Below, piece by piece: positions 10,392 to 21,123 of a stretch of 64,000 bases of DNA. The translations under genes were made by a program, and so were the position numbers. Source of the DNA: Paenibacillus thiaminolyticus. Lineage in GTDB: Bacteria > Bacillota > Bacilli > Paenibacillales > Paenibacillaceae. How positions within the stretch are numbered: position 1 is the first letter of the stretch; every line of letters begins with the position of its first letter. The notes beneath the pieces are model-generated. The model did not search any database. It was given only the letters and a program-made list of their open reading frames with translations, and had not been told where the DNA came from. The stretch spans positions 3,321,001 to 3,385,000 of the forward strand of contig NZ_CP041405.1 of assembly GCF_007066085.1 (NCBI RefSeq), in the 5' to 3' direction.

Positions 10392-11252
10392 CTAAGCTTG
10401 AGCGTTCGCTCCAGCTACGATTTCAGAAATTTCCTGCGTGATCGCCGCTTGGCGCGCACGGTTATAAGACAATGTCAGCGAGTTGATCATCTTCGTCGCA
10501 TTCTTCGTCGCGCTGCCCATAGCGGTCATCTGCGCGCCGAATTCGCTTGCCTTCGCATCCAGCAGCGCGCTGTAGATGAGCGTCTCTGCATATTTCGGAA
10601 GCAGATCATGCAGCACCACCTCCGGCGAAGGTTCATACTCATAACTGGTGGCTTCTCCGCTCAATGCGTCATCATCCAATGGAAGAAGACGCTTCTCGAC
10701 CGGCACCTGCGTGATCGCGTTGACGAATTCGTTATAGAACAGGTTGAGCTCGTCGTACTGCTCTTCTTCGAAATATTTCACAGCTTTATAAGCTATCGTT
10801 TTAATATTCGCGAAGGTTGGGGAATCCGGCAGCTCCGTCACGACCTCCACCATCGGCATTTCCCGTCTGCGGAAGTAATCGCGGCCTTTGCGCCCGATGA
10901 CGAACAATGCATATTCATCTGGCGAACGGTGACGCTCGTTAATGACCTGCATCACTTTGCGGAGCACGTTGGCATTATAGCCGCCCTTCAATCCGCCGTC
11001 GGAAGTAATGACGAGATATCCCGTCTTCTTCACCGGACGCTTCGCGAGCATCGGATGCTGAATGCCTTGCGTGCCTGCGGCGATGCTGGAGACGACTTCC
11101 TTGAGCTTATCCGCATAAGGACGAGCCGCTTCCGCCTTCTCCTGCGCGCGGCGAAGCTTCGCTGCCGCAACCATCTCCATTGCCTTCGTTATCTGCCGTG
11201 TACTCTGTACACTCTTGATCTGACGTCGTATTTCGAGAATCCCTTTAGCCAT
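10392..11252 (-). CDS. atpG: F1Fo ATP synthase subunit gamma
   Basis: Central rotor shaft of F1, 286 aa. The N-terminal helix (LEIRRQIKSVQSTRQITKAM) and the C-terminal helix (MINSLTLSYNRARQAAITQE) that form the rotating coiled coil are conserved. About 100 bases of non-coding sequence separate it from atpA; I see no distinct structure in that gap. Confidence 0.98.
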   Translation of the reverse strand: MAKGILEIRRQIKSVQSTRQITKAMEMVAAAKLRRAQEKAEAARPYADKLKEVVSSIAAGTQGIQHPMLAKRPVKKTGYLVITSDGGLKGGYNANVLRKVMQVINERHRSPDEYALFVIGRKGRDYFRRREMPMVEVVTELPDSPTFANIKTIAYKAVKYFEEEQYDELNLFYNEFVNAITQVPVEKRLLPLDDDALSGEATSYEYEPSPEVVLHDLLPKYAETLIYSALLDAKASEFGAQMTAMGSATKNATKMINSLTLSYNRARQAAITQEISEIVAGANAQA

Positions 11253-11354
11253 TTACCTTCACCTGCCTTTCACACTTTGCGGAGGCAAAGCGGAATTCAT
11301 CCCTGTGCAGGCCGGGCCGCCATTGGCTTCCCGGCTTGCCTGTTTACTCTATAA

Positions 11355-12875
<1,521 letters not shown>

Positions 12876-12903
12876 TCACCCCATTCTTCCGTGCTTATAT
12901 CGT

Positions 12904-13446
12904 TTAACGTACTTGTGTTTTCAACGTTTTTTGAATACGTTCCAGTTGGCCGGACAAGCTTCCGTCATACAAGACGTCGCCGATGCGCACCTTCATGCCG
13001 CCGATGATCGAAGCATCGACCACATTGTGAACGCGGATCGTCTTGTTGAGCATCTGTCCGAACTGGGCGGCAACCTCTTGCTTCCCGGCCTCGTCCAGCG
13101 GAAAGGCAGTAGTCACGTAGGCATCAGTCACGCCGGTCGCTTCGCCGACGATGCGGACGAAGTGAGTCTCCAGCTCGGGAAGGATGCGGATGCGCCCCCG
13201 TTCCGTCAGGAGCAGCAGCGTATTCAGGACAATCTCGGATACTTCGCCTTCGAACGCCTGCCGAAGAATGGCCTGCTTCACGCTGACATCAATATTTGGC
13301 GCGGAGAACAGGACGTACAGTTCCGAAGTCGAGTTCATGACTTCAACGACAGCCTTCAACTGCTGTTCGGTCTCGGCAACGGCTTTGCGCTCAGATGCCA
13401 GATCGAACAACGCTTTGGCATAACGTTTCGCTATATCTTTGCTCAT
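12904..13446 (-). CDS. atpH: F1Fo ATP synthase subunit delta
   Basis: Peripheral-stalk subunit that connects the alpha/beta head with subunit b, 180 aa. The N-terminal start KDIAKRYAKALFDLA and the C-terminal KVRIGDVLYDGSLSGQL are family signatures. Its ATG overlaps the atpF stop (ATGA), so translation is coupled. Confidence 0.97.
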   Translation of the reverse strand: MSKDIAKRYAKALFDLASERKAVAETEQQLKAVVEVMNSTSELYVLFSAPNIDVSVKQAILRQAFEGEVSEIVLNTLLLLTERGRIRILPELETHFVRIVGEATGVTDAYVTTAFPLDEAGKQEVAAQFGQMLNKTIRVHNVVDASIIGGMKVRIGDVLYDGSLSGQLERIQKTLKTQVR

Positions 13447-13928
13447 TGTTTGCCCCCTACCTCTTTCAGGTACTGGCCAACCAATTGATCTTGATCCTTT
13501 TCATCCACCTGCTTCTGCAGAAGCTTCGAGGCGATGGCGACAGACATGCCGCTGACTTCATTGCGCAGGGCAGCCACAGCCTTGTTCTTCTCGCTCTCGA
13601 TATCGCGGGCTGCTTCTTCCTTCAAGCGTGCTGTCTCGGACTTCGCTTGACCGATGATATCGTCGGCCTGTCTAACGCTGGTCTGCTTCGCCTGCTCGAT
13701 AATGTCATAAGCTTCTTTGCGGGCAGAATCAAGAGCCTGCTTCTGCTCTTCGATGTAAGTCTGAGCTTGCGTCCGGCTGTTGGCAGCTTCGTCGAGCTGC
13801 TGCTTGACCAGCTCGCGGCGTTTCTCCATGACGCTGAACAAAGGCCCGAATGCATACTTTTGAAGCAAGAAATATAGGATGAGGAAAGCGGCAATCGCCC
13901 ATACGAAATTTTCCCACACGAATTTCAC
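13443..13928 (-). CDS. atpF: F1Fo ATP synthase subunit b
   Basis: Peripheral-stalk subunit with one N-terminal membrane helix (WAIAAFLILYFLLQKYAF) followed by a long charged helix that forms the stalk. The GTG at 13928 is chosen because AAGGAG lies 8 bases in front; the in-frame GTG three codons upstream overlaps that site. Product is 161 aa. There is one b-type gene, not a b/b' pair. Confidence 0.95.
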   Translation of the reverse strand: MKFVWENFVWAIAAFLILYFLLQKYAFGPLFSVMEKRRELVKQQLDEAANSRTQAQTYIEEQKQALDSARKEAYDIIEQAKQTSVRQADDIIGQAKSETARLKEEAARDIESEKNKAVAALRNEVSGMSVAIASKLLQKQVDEKDQDQLVGQYLKEVGGKQ

Positions 13929-14020
13929 TACAGTCACTCCTTTCCGTTAACATGACGCGCAAGTACAAAACGAAGGCGCGGATGGCATCGGCCTTCCCCG
14001 CCAGACCGTTTCACTATTCA

Positions 14021-14293
<273 letters not shown>

Positions 14294-14338
14294 TCACCCG
14301 AAGTAGCTCATCAAAAATGATGGATTCGGCAGAGTTTG

Positions 14339-15124
14339 TTAATGTTCTTCATGTATGGATGCTTGCCCGATGTACACCATCGTTAGCATCGTGAAGATAA
14401 AGGCTTGCAACGCGCCGATAAAGATACTGAAGCCTTGCCACGCCGCGAGGAACGGAAGACCGAAGATGCCCGCTCCGATAAGCGTCGATATCAGAATCTC
14501 CCCCGCGAAGATGTTCGCGTAAAGACGGATGCCAAGCGCGATCGGCTTCGCCAGATTCTCCACAATGTTCAATGGAAGGAAAATCGGGAACGGCTCGAGA
14601 TAATGCTTCAAGTAATGCTTGCGATTTTTCTTCAGGCCCAGGAAATTCACAATGACGAAAACCATGAACGCCAGACCGAAGGTTACGGAAACATCCGCTG
14701 TAGGCGACTTATACCATAGCAGGTGGACGTGCTCCGGTTTGCCTTTGGCAGCGAGGTCATTGAAGACCTCTTGGCTCGTCGTAATGATCTCCTTGCCGAA
14801 GATCGTTACCGGATGGTCCGCCTCCGTGATGACCGCGAACGGCAATCCCAGCAGGTTGGATACGAAAATAAACAAGATAAGCGTCATCCCCAAGGAGATG
14901 TATGCCTTCCCTTTCTTGAAATCCATTGCGCTGCCGATAATCCCCTGTACGAATTCGACAACCCATTCCATGAAGTTCTGCATTTTGGAAGGGTTCTCGA
15001 CCGACAGATTACGGACGGCCAATCGAGCAATGATGAATACGACGACTACACTGATGAGAAGCGTGAGTATGATGGATAAATCCAACTGTAGCCCGCCAAC
15101 CTCAATAATCGGTGATGAGTGCAT
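14339..15124 (-). CDS. atpB: F1Fo ATP synthase subunit a
   Basis: Membrane stator subunit that forms the two proton half-channels. The essential arginine lies in KPIALGIRLYANIFAGE, and the following C-terminal helices end in FIFTMLTMVYIGQASIHEEH. The ATG at 15124 is preferred because GGGGTGA is 8 bases upstream; a GTG four codons earlier overlaps this site. Product 261 aa. Confidence 0.96.
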   Translation of the reverse strand: MHSSPIIEVGGLQLDLSIILTLLISVVVVFIIARLAVRNLSVENPSKMQNFMEWVVEFVQGIIGSAMDFKKGKAYISLGMTLILFIFVSNLLGLPFAVITEADHPVTIFGKEIITTSQEVFNDLAAKGKPEHVHLLWYKSPTADVSVTFGLAFMVFVIVNFLGLKKNRKHYLKHYLEPFPIFLPLNIVENLAKPIALGIRLYANIFAGEILISTLIGAGIFGLPFLAAWQGFSIFIGALQAFIFTMLTMVYIGQASIHEEH

Positions 15125-15154
15125 AAATGTGTTCACCCCTTTCCAATAAGCTGC

Positions 15155-15532
15155 TTATTCACCTTTTCTCCATTCCATAATGACGCTGACGATAATGGTC
15201 ACGACTTGCATGAATATCAGTCCAACTATAGTCGATACGAGCGAGACCTGTTCGAACTTCATGCCGATCATCACGGCCAAGAGAACGATACACATTCTCG
15301 TAACGAGCCCAAGACTGAATCTTTGCCTTGTATGACTGGCGGCAAGTTCGGCCAATTGTCTCACCTTCATCGACAAATAGCGCGCATTAATGAGACCGAC
15401 GACGGTTCCTAGCGTCAAGCCGGCTGCATAAGGGCGGTGCTCCGGTGAAAAAGCCCATACGAGAAGGAACATCGACATCAGGATGAAGGCCACCCTGGTC
15501 ACGGCATGGACAATCGAAGTCATATCATTCAT
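15155..15532 (-). CDS. atpI: ATP synthase subunit I
   Basis: Small four-helix membrane protein (125 aa), the ATP-synthase-I family. Known relatives assist c-ring assembly and magnesium supply to the synthase. Hydrophobic segments occur near residues 12-28, 36-50, 75-92 and 98-118. It overlaps atpZ by 8 bases and sits right before atpB, the normal position. Confidence 0.9.
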   Translation of the reverse strand: MNDMTSIVHAVTRVAFILMSMFLLVWAFSPEHRPYAAGLTLGTVVGLINARYLSMKVRQLAELAASHTRQRFSLGLVTRMCIVLLAVMIGMKFEQVSLVSTIVGLIFMQVVTIIVSVIMEWRKGE

Positions 15533-15758
15533 CTTGTTCCCCCATGAACTTCCTTACAAAATAAATAATGTTCATGATGCCGAGACACATCCCGGCGATC
15601 ATGCCGACGGCCATCCACAGCTTGGGCCCGTCCAACATTTGCGCCAGCCATTTCCCCGCAAAGTATCCGATGACGATGTACACGGCGAGCGTGACACCGG
15701 CCCCGCCGATGCTGAGAGCGATGAACCAAGCGCTGTCATTGCGTTTCGAAGTCTTCAT
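15525..15758 (-). CDS. atpZ: AtpZ/AtpI family protein
   Basis: 77-residue protein with two membrane helices (VTLAVYIVIGYFAGKWLA and LWMAVGMIAGMCLGIMNIIY) joined by a short loop. It matches the AtpZ family, which is found at the start of many ATP synthase operons and is thought to cooperate with AtpI. It is the first gene after the operon promoter. The ribosome-binding site is weak (GGGA). Confidence 0.85.
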   Translation of the reverse strand: MKTSKRNDSAWFIALSIGGAGVTLAVYIVIGYFAGKWLAQMLDGPKLWMAVGMIAGMCLGIMNIIYFVRKFMGEQDE

Positions 15759-15777
15759 AGGCTAATAATTCCCATTC

Positions 15778-15807
15778 ATTTTACTGAACAATACGAGATT
15801 TTGTCAA
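15778..15807 (-). promoter_or_regulatory. SigA-type promoter of the atp operon
   Basis: On the minus strand TTGACA (15802-15807) and TAAAAT (15778-15783) are separated by 18 bases. The predicted start is ~15 bases upstream of atpZ. The -35 is perfect. Confidence 0.85.
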
Positions 15808-15884
15808 TTCGTTAAAACCTTGTATTTATAAGGATGAAAACGTTGTATTTTGTCTCTCGATGTCGTAAAAATCCGCGTAAACCG

Positions 15885-15899
15885 TACAGTATCACTGTA
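15885..15899. repeat. Short inverted repeat between mnaA and atpZ
   Basis: TACAGT-ATC-ACTGTA is a perfect 6-bp inverted repeat, 36 bases after the mnaA stop. It could be an operator or the core of a weak terminator; there is no T-run, so I do not call it a terminator. Confidence 0.4.
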
Positions 15900-15934
15900 T
15901 GCTGGTACGTTAGGGTATAGAAGATGCTCCGAAT

Positions 15935-17089
15935 TCAAATTGTGAACTTTGTGTGAAAAAACTCCGGACGCTCCGCTTGCCGCCCGAAACTGTGAAGAAT
16001 CGCACTGACAATACGCCGGGATGCTTTCCCGTCCCCGTATGGATTCGCCGCTTGGCTCATCCGGGAATATAGCTCCTGATCGGTCAACAATTGTTTGGTT
16101 CGGCTATACACCTTCTCTTCGTCCGTGCCGACAAGCTCCAGCGTGCCCGCTTCAATGCCTTCCGGGCGCTCGGTTGTGCCCCGAAGCACAAGTACGGGTA
16201 CGCCAAAGGACGGCGCCTCTTCTTGCATGCCGCCGGAATCCGTAAGGATAAGATGCGTGTGCGGATAGATGTTGTGAAAATCAGCGACATCGAGCGGCTC
16301 GATAAGCTTGATCCGCGGGTGATTGCCCAGCATCTCATGTGCCGGAACACGAACAGCCGGGCTTGGATGCACCGGATAGACAATCGCGATATCCTCGAAT
16401 TCGTCGGCGATGCGCCGCACGGCACGGAAAATATTGCGATGCGGCTCCCCTTGCGATTCCCGGCGGTGAGCCGTCATCAGCACGAGGCGCTTGCCCTGTG
16501 CCCATTCCAGCACCTCATGGGTGTAATCGGAACGTACTGTATATTGAAACACATCTGTTATTGTGTTGCCTGTGACATATATCGATGATTCTTTCTTGTT
16601 CTCCTGCTTCAGGTTGTTCGCGGACCATTCTGTCGGAGCAAAATGCAAGTCCGCCAACACCCCGGTCAACTGCCGGTTCATCTCTTCCGGATAAGGCGAC
16701 AGCTTGTTCCATGTGCGCAATCCCGCCTCGACGTGACCGACTGGAATCTGCTGCATGAATGCGGCATAGCTGGCCAAGAAGGTCGTCAGCGTATCGCCGT
16801 GCACAAGCACGATGTCCGGCTTCGCCTCCTTCAGCACCGGCTCCAGCCCTTGCAGCACCCTGATCGTAATATCGTTCAGCGACTGCTGGGCCTGCATAAT
16901 GTCCAAATCGTAATCCGGCCGAATGTTGAATACGTCCAGCACTTGATCAAGCATTTGACGGTGCTGGGCCGTCACGCAGACGATCGATTCGATCTGGTCC
17001 GGATGCTTTTGCAATTCCAGAATGAGAGGCGCCATCTTGATCGCCTCCGGGCGGACACCGAACACCGTCATCACTTTCAGTTTCGACAT
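15935..17089 (-). CDS. mnaA: UDP-N-acetylglucosamine 2-epimerase (non-hydrolysing)
   Basis: Interconverts UDP-GlcNAc and UDP-ManNAc, the precursor of teichoic-acid linkage units and other wall polymers; cytoplasmic. Motifs: GVRPEAIKMAPLI, VHGDTLTTF, GHVEAGLRT, and the UDP-binding LTDSGGMQEEAPSFGVPVL followed by RGTTERPEG. 384 aa is normal. The ATG at 17089 follows GGAGG with 8 bases of spacing; the upstream frame adds only eight residues. It sits between upp and atpZ, as in other Paenibacillus-type atp loci. Confidence 0.96.
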   Translation of the reverse strand: MSKLKVMTVFGVRPEAIKMAPLILELQKHPDQIESIVCVTAQHRQMLDQVLDVFNIRPDYDLDIMQAQQSLNDITIRVLQGLEPVLKEAKPDIVLVHGDTLTTFLASYAAFMQQIPVGHVEAGLRTWNKLSPYPEEMNRQLTGVLADLHFAPTEWSANNLKQENKKESSIYVTGNTITDVFQYTVRSDYTHEVLEWAQGKRLVLMTAHRRESQGEPHRNIFRAVRRIADEFEDIAIVYPVHPSPAVRVPAHEMLGNHPRIKLIEPLDVADFHNIYPHTHLILTDSGGMQEEAPSFGVPVLVLRGTTERPEGIEAGTLELVGTDEEKVYSRTKQLLTDQELYSRMSQAANPYGDGKASRRIVSAILHSFGRQAERPEFFHTKFTI

Positions 17090-17175
17090 TTCGCTCTCCT
17101 CCGCTATTTCCATATTATCGGCATGCTATTACCCTATTATCGGCATGTTATGCCACATTCTTTTAGCGATATGCC

Positions 17176-17805
17176 TTATTTCGTACCGAAAAGCCGGTCG
17201 CCCGCATCGCCCAATCCCGGCACAATGTAGCCGTGGTCGTCCAGACGCTCGTCCAGCGCGGCCAAATAAATATCGACGTCAGGATGCGCATCCTGAACCG
17301 CCTTGACCCCTTCCGGCGCCGCAATGAGGCACATCAGCTTAATCTGGGTGCATTCGCGATTCTTCAGCGCATCAATGGCAGCAATCGCCGATCCGCCGGT
17401 CGCCAGCATCGGATCGATGACGATAAGCGCCCGCTCATGCACATCGGTCGGCAGCTTCGTGTAGTATTCAACAGGCTTCAACGTCTCTGGATCGCGGAAT
17501 AGACCGACATGTCCGATTTTGGCCCCCGGAATCAGCTTCACTACCCCTTCCACCATGCCCAGGCCGGCCCGCAGAATCGGAATCAAGCCAAGCATGCGGC
17601 CGGAAATGACCTTGCATTCCGTCTCCGCCACCGGCGTCTCCACAGTGGATGTCTGCAGTGGAAGTTCGCGCGTAATCTCATACGCCATTAGTGTCGCGAC
17701 CTCGTCGACCAACTCGCGGAAATCTTTCGTGTTCGTGCGCTTGTCACGAATCAGTGTCAATTTGTGTTGAATCAAAGGATGATCGCAAATGATCAATTTG
17801 CCCAT
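17176..17805 (-). CDS. upp: Uracil phosphoribosyltransferase
   Basis: Salvages uracil to UMP using PRPP. The PRPP loop is visible as [20 protein letters not shown] and the uracil-binding C-terminus as [16 protein letters not shown]. 209 aa is the usual length. GGAGG precedes the ATG by 10 bases. It has its own promoter upstream and is separated from glyA by a strong terminator. Confidence 0.98.
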   Translation of the reverse strand: MGKLIICDHPLIQHKLTLIRDKRTNTKDFRELVDEVATLMAYEITRELPLQTSTVETPVAETECKVISGRMLGLIPILRAGLGMVEGVVKLIPGAKIGHVGLFRDPETLKPVEYYTKLPTDVHERALIVIDPMLATGGSAIAAIDALKNRECTQIKLMCLIAAPEGVKAVQDAHPDVDIYLAALDERLDDHGYIVPGLGDAGDRLFGTK

Positions 17806-17884
17806 ATAACATGTCCCTCCGCTTTTTACTCATGTTGCTTGCTAGAAAATGTCCAGCGATTCTTATTCATCGTCAAACAGGCCT

Positions 17885-17893
17885 ATTATAACA
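17885..17893 (-). promoter_or_regulatory. Extended -10 promoter of upp
   Basis: Minus strand TGTTATAAT, about 80 bases upstream of the upp start. The -35 region (GTGCAG at 17 bases) is poor. The same extended -10 is seen in front of nuoA. Confidence 0.6.
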
Positions 17894-18070
17894 TTCCCGC
17901 CTTGTATCTGCACGTTTTCCAGATCACTTTATGACTCCCATTTGTCGCCTGACCGATCGTAACACATCGGCTCTATCCCTATTAGTGACATCCCAACCTC
18001 TGGTTATACCTGGATCAAAAATAAAGTTTGTGTCCTTTTTACATTTTCTCCGTCCAATCTCGTCTCTTTG

Positions 18071-18195
18071 TTATCCTTTGTGCCGCTCTCCCCTTGAGTC
18101 AGATTTATCTCCTTTGCCGCTCTTTACACTACTCTCCCATCTCGTCAGATGTATCGTCCCTGCCGTCCTTTACGCTGCTCTCCCATCTAATCAGG
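18071..18195. repeat. Imperfect 46-bp tandem repeat (about 2.7 copies)
   Basis: Units at 18104-18149 and 18150-18195 share about three quarters of their bases (both contain CTCTCCCATCT and CTGCCG/TTGCCG blocks); a third unit at 18071-18103 is shortened by 13 bases. The stretch lies in the 575-base gap between the upp promoter and the glyA terminator, which holds no convincing gene. Confidence 0.65.
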
Positions 18196-18314
18196 TTTGA
18201 AAAGGACAAGGGTTGGGAGGGAGCATACGAACCATACGAAGGCCAACTCGGTAAAGACGTCATTTATGAGCTGTGGGGATAGCGGCTATAAGGCTGACAA
18301 CCGCATTTCCCCCC

Positions 18315-18359
18315 ATAAAAAAATAGGCCCTCCCCAAAGCTGCCGCTTCGGGGAAAGCC
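18315..18359 (-). terminator. Rho-independent terminator after glyA
   Basis: Long GC-rich hairpin (GGCTTTCCCC...GGGGAGGGCC with inner GAAGC/GCTTT) followed on the minus strand by TATTTTTTTAT, 20 bases after the glyA stop. It ends the riboswitch-controlled rpiB-ywlG-glyA transcript. Confidence 0.9.
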
Positions 18360-18379
18360 GTACTACGTATCTATGCCGA

Positions 18380-19630
18380 TTAATATTTGAGCGTCTGATA
18401 CAGCGGGTATTGCGCCGTCAGCTCCTGCACCATCCGGCGCGCTGTCGCCAGCGTTGCTTCGTCGGCCGGGTTTTTCAGCGTCATGGCAATCACCTTGCCG
18501 ATCGTGCGCATCGCCTCGACATCCATGCCGCGCGAAGTCGCAGCCGGCGTGCCGATGCGGATGCCGCTTGTGATGAACGGACTCGTCGGATCGAACGGAA
18601 TCGCGTTTTTATTCACGGTAATGCCGACCGAGTCCAGCACCTTCTCCGCATCCTTGCCGGTAATGTTAACGTTGCGCGTGTCAATCAGCATCAGATGATT
18701 GTCGGTGCCGCCGGATACGATGTTCAGCCCTTCTTCGACCAGAGTCGCCGCCAGCACTTTCGCGTTCTCGATGACCTGTGCCGCATATTGCTTGAAGGAA
18801 GGCTGCAGCGCTTCGCCCAGCGCGACTGCCTTGGAAGCAATCACATGCATGAGCGGACCGCCCTGCGTGCCCGGGAAGACGGCTTTGTCGATCGCCTGCG
18901 CCCAGGCCGAACGGCATAGAATCATTCCGCCGCGCGGACCGCGAAGCGTCTTGTGCGTCGTCGTCGTCACGAAGTGCGCATGCGGAACCGGGCTTGGATG
19001 CAGACCCGCGGCCACCAGTCCGGCGATATGCGCCATATCGACCATGAACAATGCCCCTACGTCATTGGCGATGGAGCCGAGCGCTTCGAAATCGATGATA
19101 CGAGGGTAGGCGCTGGCGCCGGCAACGATCATTTTCGGACGATGCTTGAACGCGGCTTTGCGTACCTTGTCATAATCGATGAGGAACGTGTCCTCCTCTA
19201 CGCCATAAGCCACGAAGTTATACAATAAGCCTGAAGCATTGACCGGGCTGCCGTGGGTCAAGTGGCCGCCATGCGCCAGATTCATGCCAAGGACCGTGTC
19301 TCCCGGCTTCAATGCTGCCAGATAGACTGCCATGTTCGCTTGCGCGCCGGAATGCGGCTGCACATTCGCGTGCTCGGCCCCGAACAGCTCCTTCGCGCGG
19401 TTGCGCGCAATGTCCTCCACGATGTCGACATGCTCGCAGCCGCCATAGTAGCGCTTGCCTGGATAGCCTTCCGCATATTTATTCGTCAGGACGGTCCCCA
19501 TCGCTTCCATGACCGCTTCGCTTACGATATTTTCCGAAGCGATAAGCTCGATATTGTTCCGCTGACGCTGCAGCTCCAAATCCATCGCTTTCAGCACTTC
19601 CGGATCCGATTGTCGTAAATGTTCTACCAT
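18380..19630 (-). CDS. glyA: Serine hydroxymethyltransferase
   Basis: PLP enzyme that converts serine and tetrahydrofolate to glycine and 5,10-methylene-THF, the main one-carbon source. The PLP lysine is in [14 protein letters not shown]; 416 aa is normal. GGAGGG precedes the ATG by 8 bases. It is the last gene of the rpiB-ywlG-glyA operon. The ZTP riboswitch at the head of that operon links its expression to folate one-carbon shortage. Confidence 0.98.
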   Translation of the reverse strand: MVEHLRQSDPEVLKAMDLELQRQRNNIELIASENIVSEAVMEAMGTVLTNKYAEGYPGKRYYGGCEHVDIVEDIARNRAKELFGAEHANVQPHSGAQANMAVYLAALKPGDTVLGMNLAHGGHLTHGSPVNASGLLYNFVAYGVEEDTFLIDYDKVRKAAFKHRPKMIVAGASAYPRIIDFEALGSIANDVGALFMVDMAHIAGLVAAGLHPSPVPHAHFVTTTTHKTLRGPRGGMILCRSAWAQAIDKAVFPGTQGGPLMHVIASKAVALGEALQPSFKQYAAQVIENAKVLAATLVEEGLNIVSGGTDNHLMLIDTRNVNITGKDAEKVLDSVGITVNKNAIPFDPTSPFITSGIRIGTPAATSRGMDVEAMRTIGKVIAMTLKNPADEATLATARRMVQELTAQYPLYQTLKY

Positions 19631-19702
19631 TAGCCAAGCCCTCCCATTTCATCGTTCATCATAATTAAAAATCAACCTTGCGAAAACAGGCCGCGAACCG
19701 CG

Positions 19703-20272
19703 TCAGTCGCATGAAGCTCCGCTATCGTCCAGCCAACGGTAGACCGCCCGCTCGCCGCCAATCAGCTTCGGCCGCGTCGACGCCATCGTCACCCTGGCCC
19801 TGCCGATGGCGCGGAGCTCCGTTCGCAGCGGAACGGCCACGCGGCGCAAATGCATGCCGATCAGCGTCTCGCCGATGTCGATGCCTGCATGCGCCTCGAT
19901 GGATTCGGCCAGACATGCGTCCGGCAGCATGCGGTACGCCTGTGCCGCCATTGAACCGCCCGCATGCGGGACAGGCACCGCGGCGGCCTCCTCCAGCCGG
20001 AATTGCTCCAGCGTGCGGCGCTCTACGACCAGCGCGCGGTTCAGGTGCTCGCAGCATTGAAAAGCGAGCTGCAGGCCGAACTCGGTCCGCAGCACATTCA
20101 GCCCGTCGAACAGCATTCGGGCCACGTCAAGCGTGCCGGCCGTGCCGATCCGCGCGCCGGCCACTTCGCTTGTGCTGCAGCCGATGACGACCAATTGGCC
20201 CGGAGCAAGCTTCGCTGCAGCTGCCAGTTCCCGGGCAGCCTGCTCGGCCTGCCGCTCATAAGAAGAATTCAT
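19703..20272 (-). CDS. ywlG: TIGR01440 family protein (YwlG-like)
   Basis: Conserved cytoplasmic protein of unknown function, 189 aa, found next to glyA and rpiB in many Firmicutes. Visible family features are GQLVVIGCSTSEVAGARIGT near the N-terminus, QCCEHLNRALVVE, and a histidine-glycine stretch VPHAGGSMA. GGAGG lies 7 bases before the ATG. The ZTP-riboswitch context hints at a link with folate or nucleotide metabolism; this is inference only. Confidence 0.9.
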   Translation of the reverse strand: MNSSYERQAEQAARELAAAAKLAPGQLVVIGCSTSEVAGARIGTAGTLDVARMLFDGLNVLRTEFGLQLAFQCCEHLNRALVVERRTLEQFRLEEAAAVPVPHAGGSMAAQAYRMLPDACLAESIEAHAGIDIGETLIGMHLRRVAVPLRTELRAIGRARVTMASTRPKLIGGERAVYRWLDDSGASCD

Positions 20273-20295
20273 GTCGCTTCCTCCTCGCTGATGCG

Positions 20296-20754
20296 CTACG
20301 GCGCCGGGTTGTACTTGCGCTCGGCTTCCACCACCTTGCGGATGCGGCCTGCATGGCGCTCCCCTTGACTGAATTCCGTGCCGAGCCAGACGCGAACGAT
20401 CTCTTCCGCCAGACCAGGGCCGATAACCCGTTCCCCCATGGCGAGCACGTTCGAATCATTATGCTCCCGCGTCGCCTTCGCGGAGAACAGATCATGTACA
20501 AGCGCGCAGCGCACGCCAGGCACCTTGTTCGCGGCGATGGACATGCCAATCCCGGTTCCGCAGATGAGAATTCCTCGATCAGCTTCGCCCGCAGCCACCT
20601 TCTCGGCGACAGGCACGGCATAATCCGGATAATCGACTGAATCGGTGCAATGGCAGCCAAGATCCTCCGTCTCATGCCCCAGTTCGCGAATGACCGCGAT
20701 AATACCATCCTTCAGCTTCACACCTGCGTGATCCGCTCCAATTGCAATTTTCAT
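20296..20754 (-). CDS. rpiB: Ribose 5-phosphate isomerase B
   Basis: Interconverts ribose 5-phosphate and ribulose 5-phosphate. Motifs: IAIGADHAGVKLK at the start, active-site cysteine in LICGTGIGMSIAANKVPG, and REHNDSNVLAMG. The frame is open 109 codons further upstream, but that part overlaps the riboswitch and terminator. The ATG at 20754 has GGAGG 8 bases in front and gives the usual ~150 residues (152). First gene of the riboswitch-controlled operon; a 200-base leader separates it from the attenuator. Confidence 0.96.
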   Translation of the reverse strand: MKIAIGADHAGVKLKDGIIAVIRELGHETEDLGCHCTDSVDYPDYAVPVAEKVAAGEADRGILICGTGIGMSIAANKVPGVRCALVHDLFSAKATREHNDSNVLAMGERVIGPGLAEEIVRVWLGTEFSQGERHAGRIRKVVEAERKYNPAP

Positions 20755-20953
20755 GTACGTTCCCTCCATCCCATCATTCCCTCGGGGAGGCCCAGGGCCC
20801 TCCAGGAAACAATATGCTGTCTGTCCATTATAACCAATTTTCGAACGGTTGGCCCGCATCTTCGACATCATTTTGCCGAAAGCTCGATTCTCTCCTGCTG
20901 GCATCGGAACAAGGGGGTGCATCCCTCCCGTATCTGCTTTGAACCACCTCTCG

Positions 20954-21078
20954 AAAAAGAAAAAAAGAGCATAGCATGGCCTTAACCATGCATTGCTCTT
21001 TCGCCCAGGCGACCGGCCGTATATCACTCGATGCTCCACCGTGGTTCTCCCACTTCCGTCGCCAGTTACACCGAGTGC
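20954..21078 (-). ncRNA. ZTP (pfl) riboswitch with transcription attenuator
   Basis: On the minus strand the conserved ZTP aptamer elements occur in order. P1 is CACTCGGTG (21069-21077) paired with CATCGAGTG. Next come AACTGGCG, a small hairpin GTGGGA...CCAC, and GGTGGAGC. Last is the 3' element TCGCCTGGGCG, whose CGCC can pair with GGCG of the ACTGGCG box as the known pseudoknot. Directly after it is a strong intrinsic terminator: AGAGCA-TGCATGG / CCATGCT-TGCTCT (20966-20999) followed by TTTTTTTCTTTTT. ZTP switches are ON switches that sense AICAR triphosphate, which builds up when 10-formyl-THF is short; glyA in the operon fits that logic. Confidence 0.9.
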
Positions 21079-21094
21079 CATTCATCTATTTCCG

Positions 21095-21123
21095 ATAATA
21101 AGGGATGCGCCGCAGAAATGCAA
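21095..21123 (-). promoter_or_regulatory. SigA promoter of the riboswitch-rpiB-ywlG-glyA operon
   Basis: TTGCAT (21118-21123) and TATTAT (21095-21100) separated by exactly 17 bases on the minus strand, directly after the ywlE stop codon. The predicted start (~21088) is 10 bases before the riboswitch P1 stem. Confidence 0.8.

Noticed and set aside
15778..15807. Second promoter for atp genes inside mnaA
   Set aside because: Only the TTGACA-18-TAAAAT promoter in the gap is convincing; I saw no comparable pair within mnaA close to its end.
20828..21085. N-terminal extension of RpiB or separate small gene in the riboswitch leader
   Set aside because: These frames run through the ZTP aptamer and its terminator; RpiB homology starts at the ATG at 20754, which has its own ribosome-binding site.
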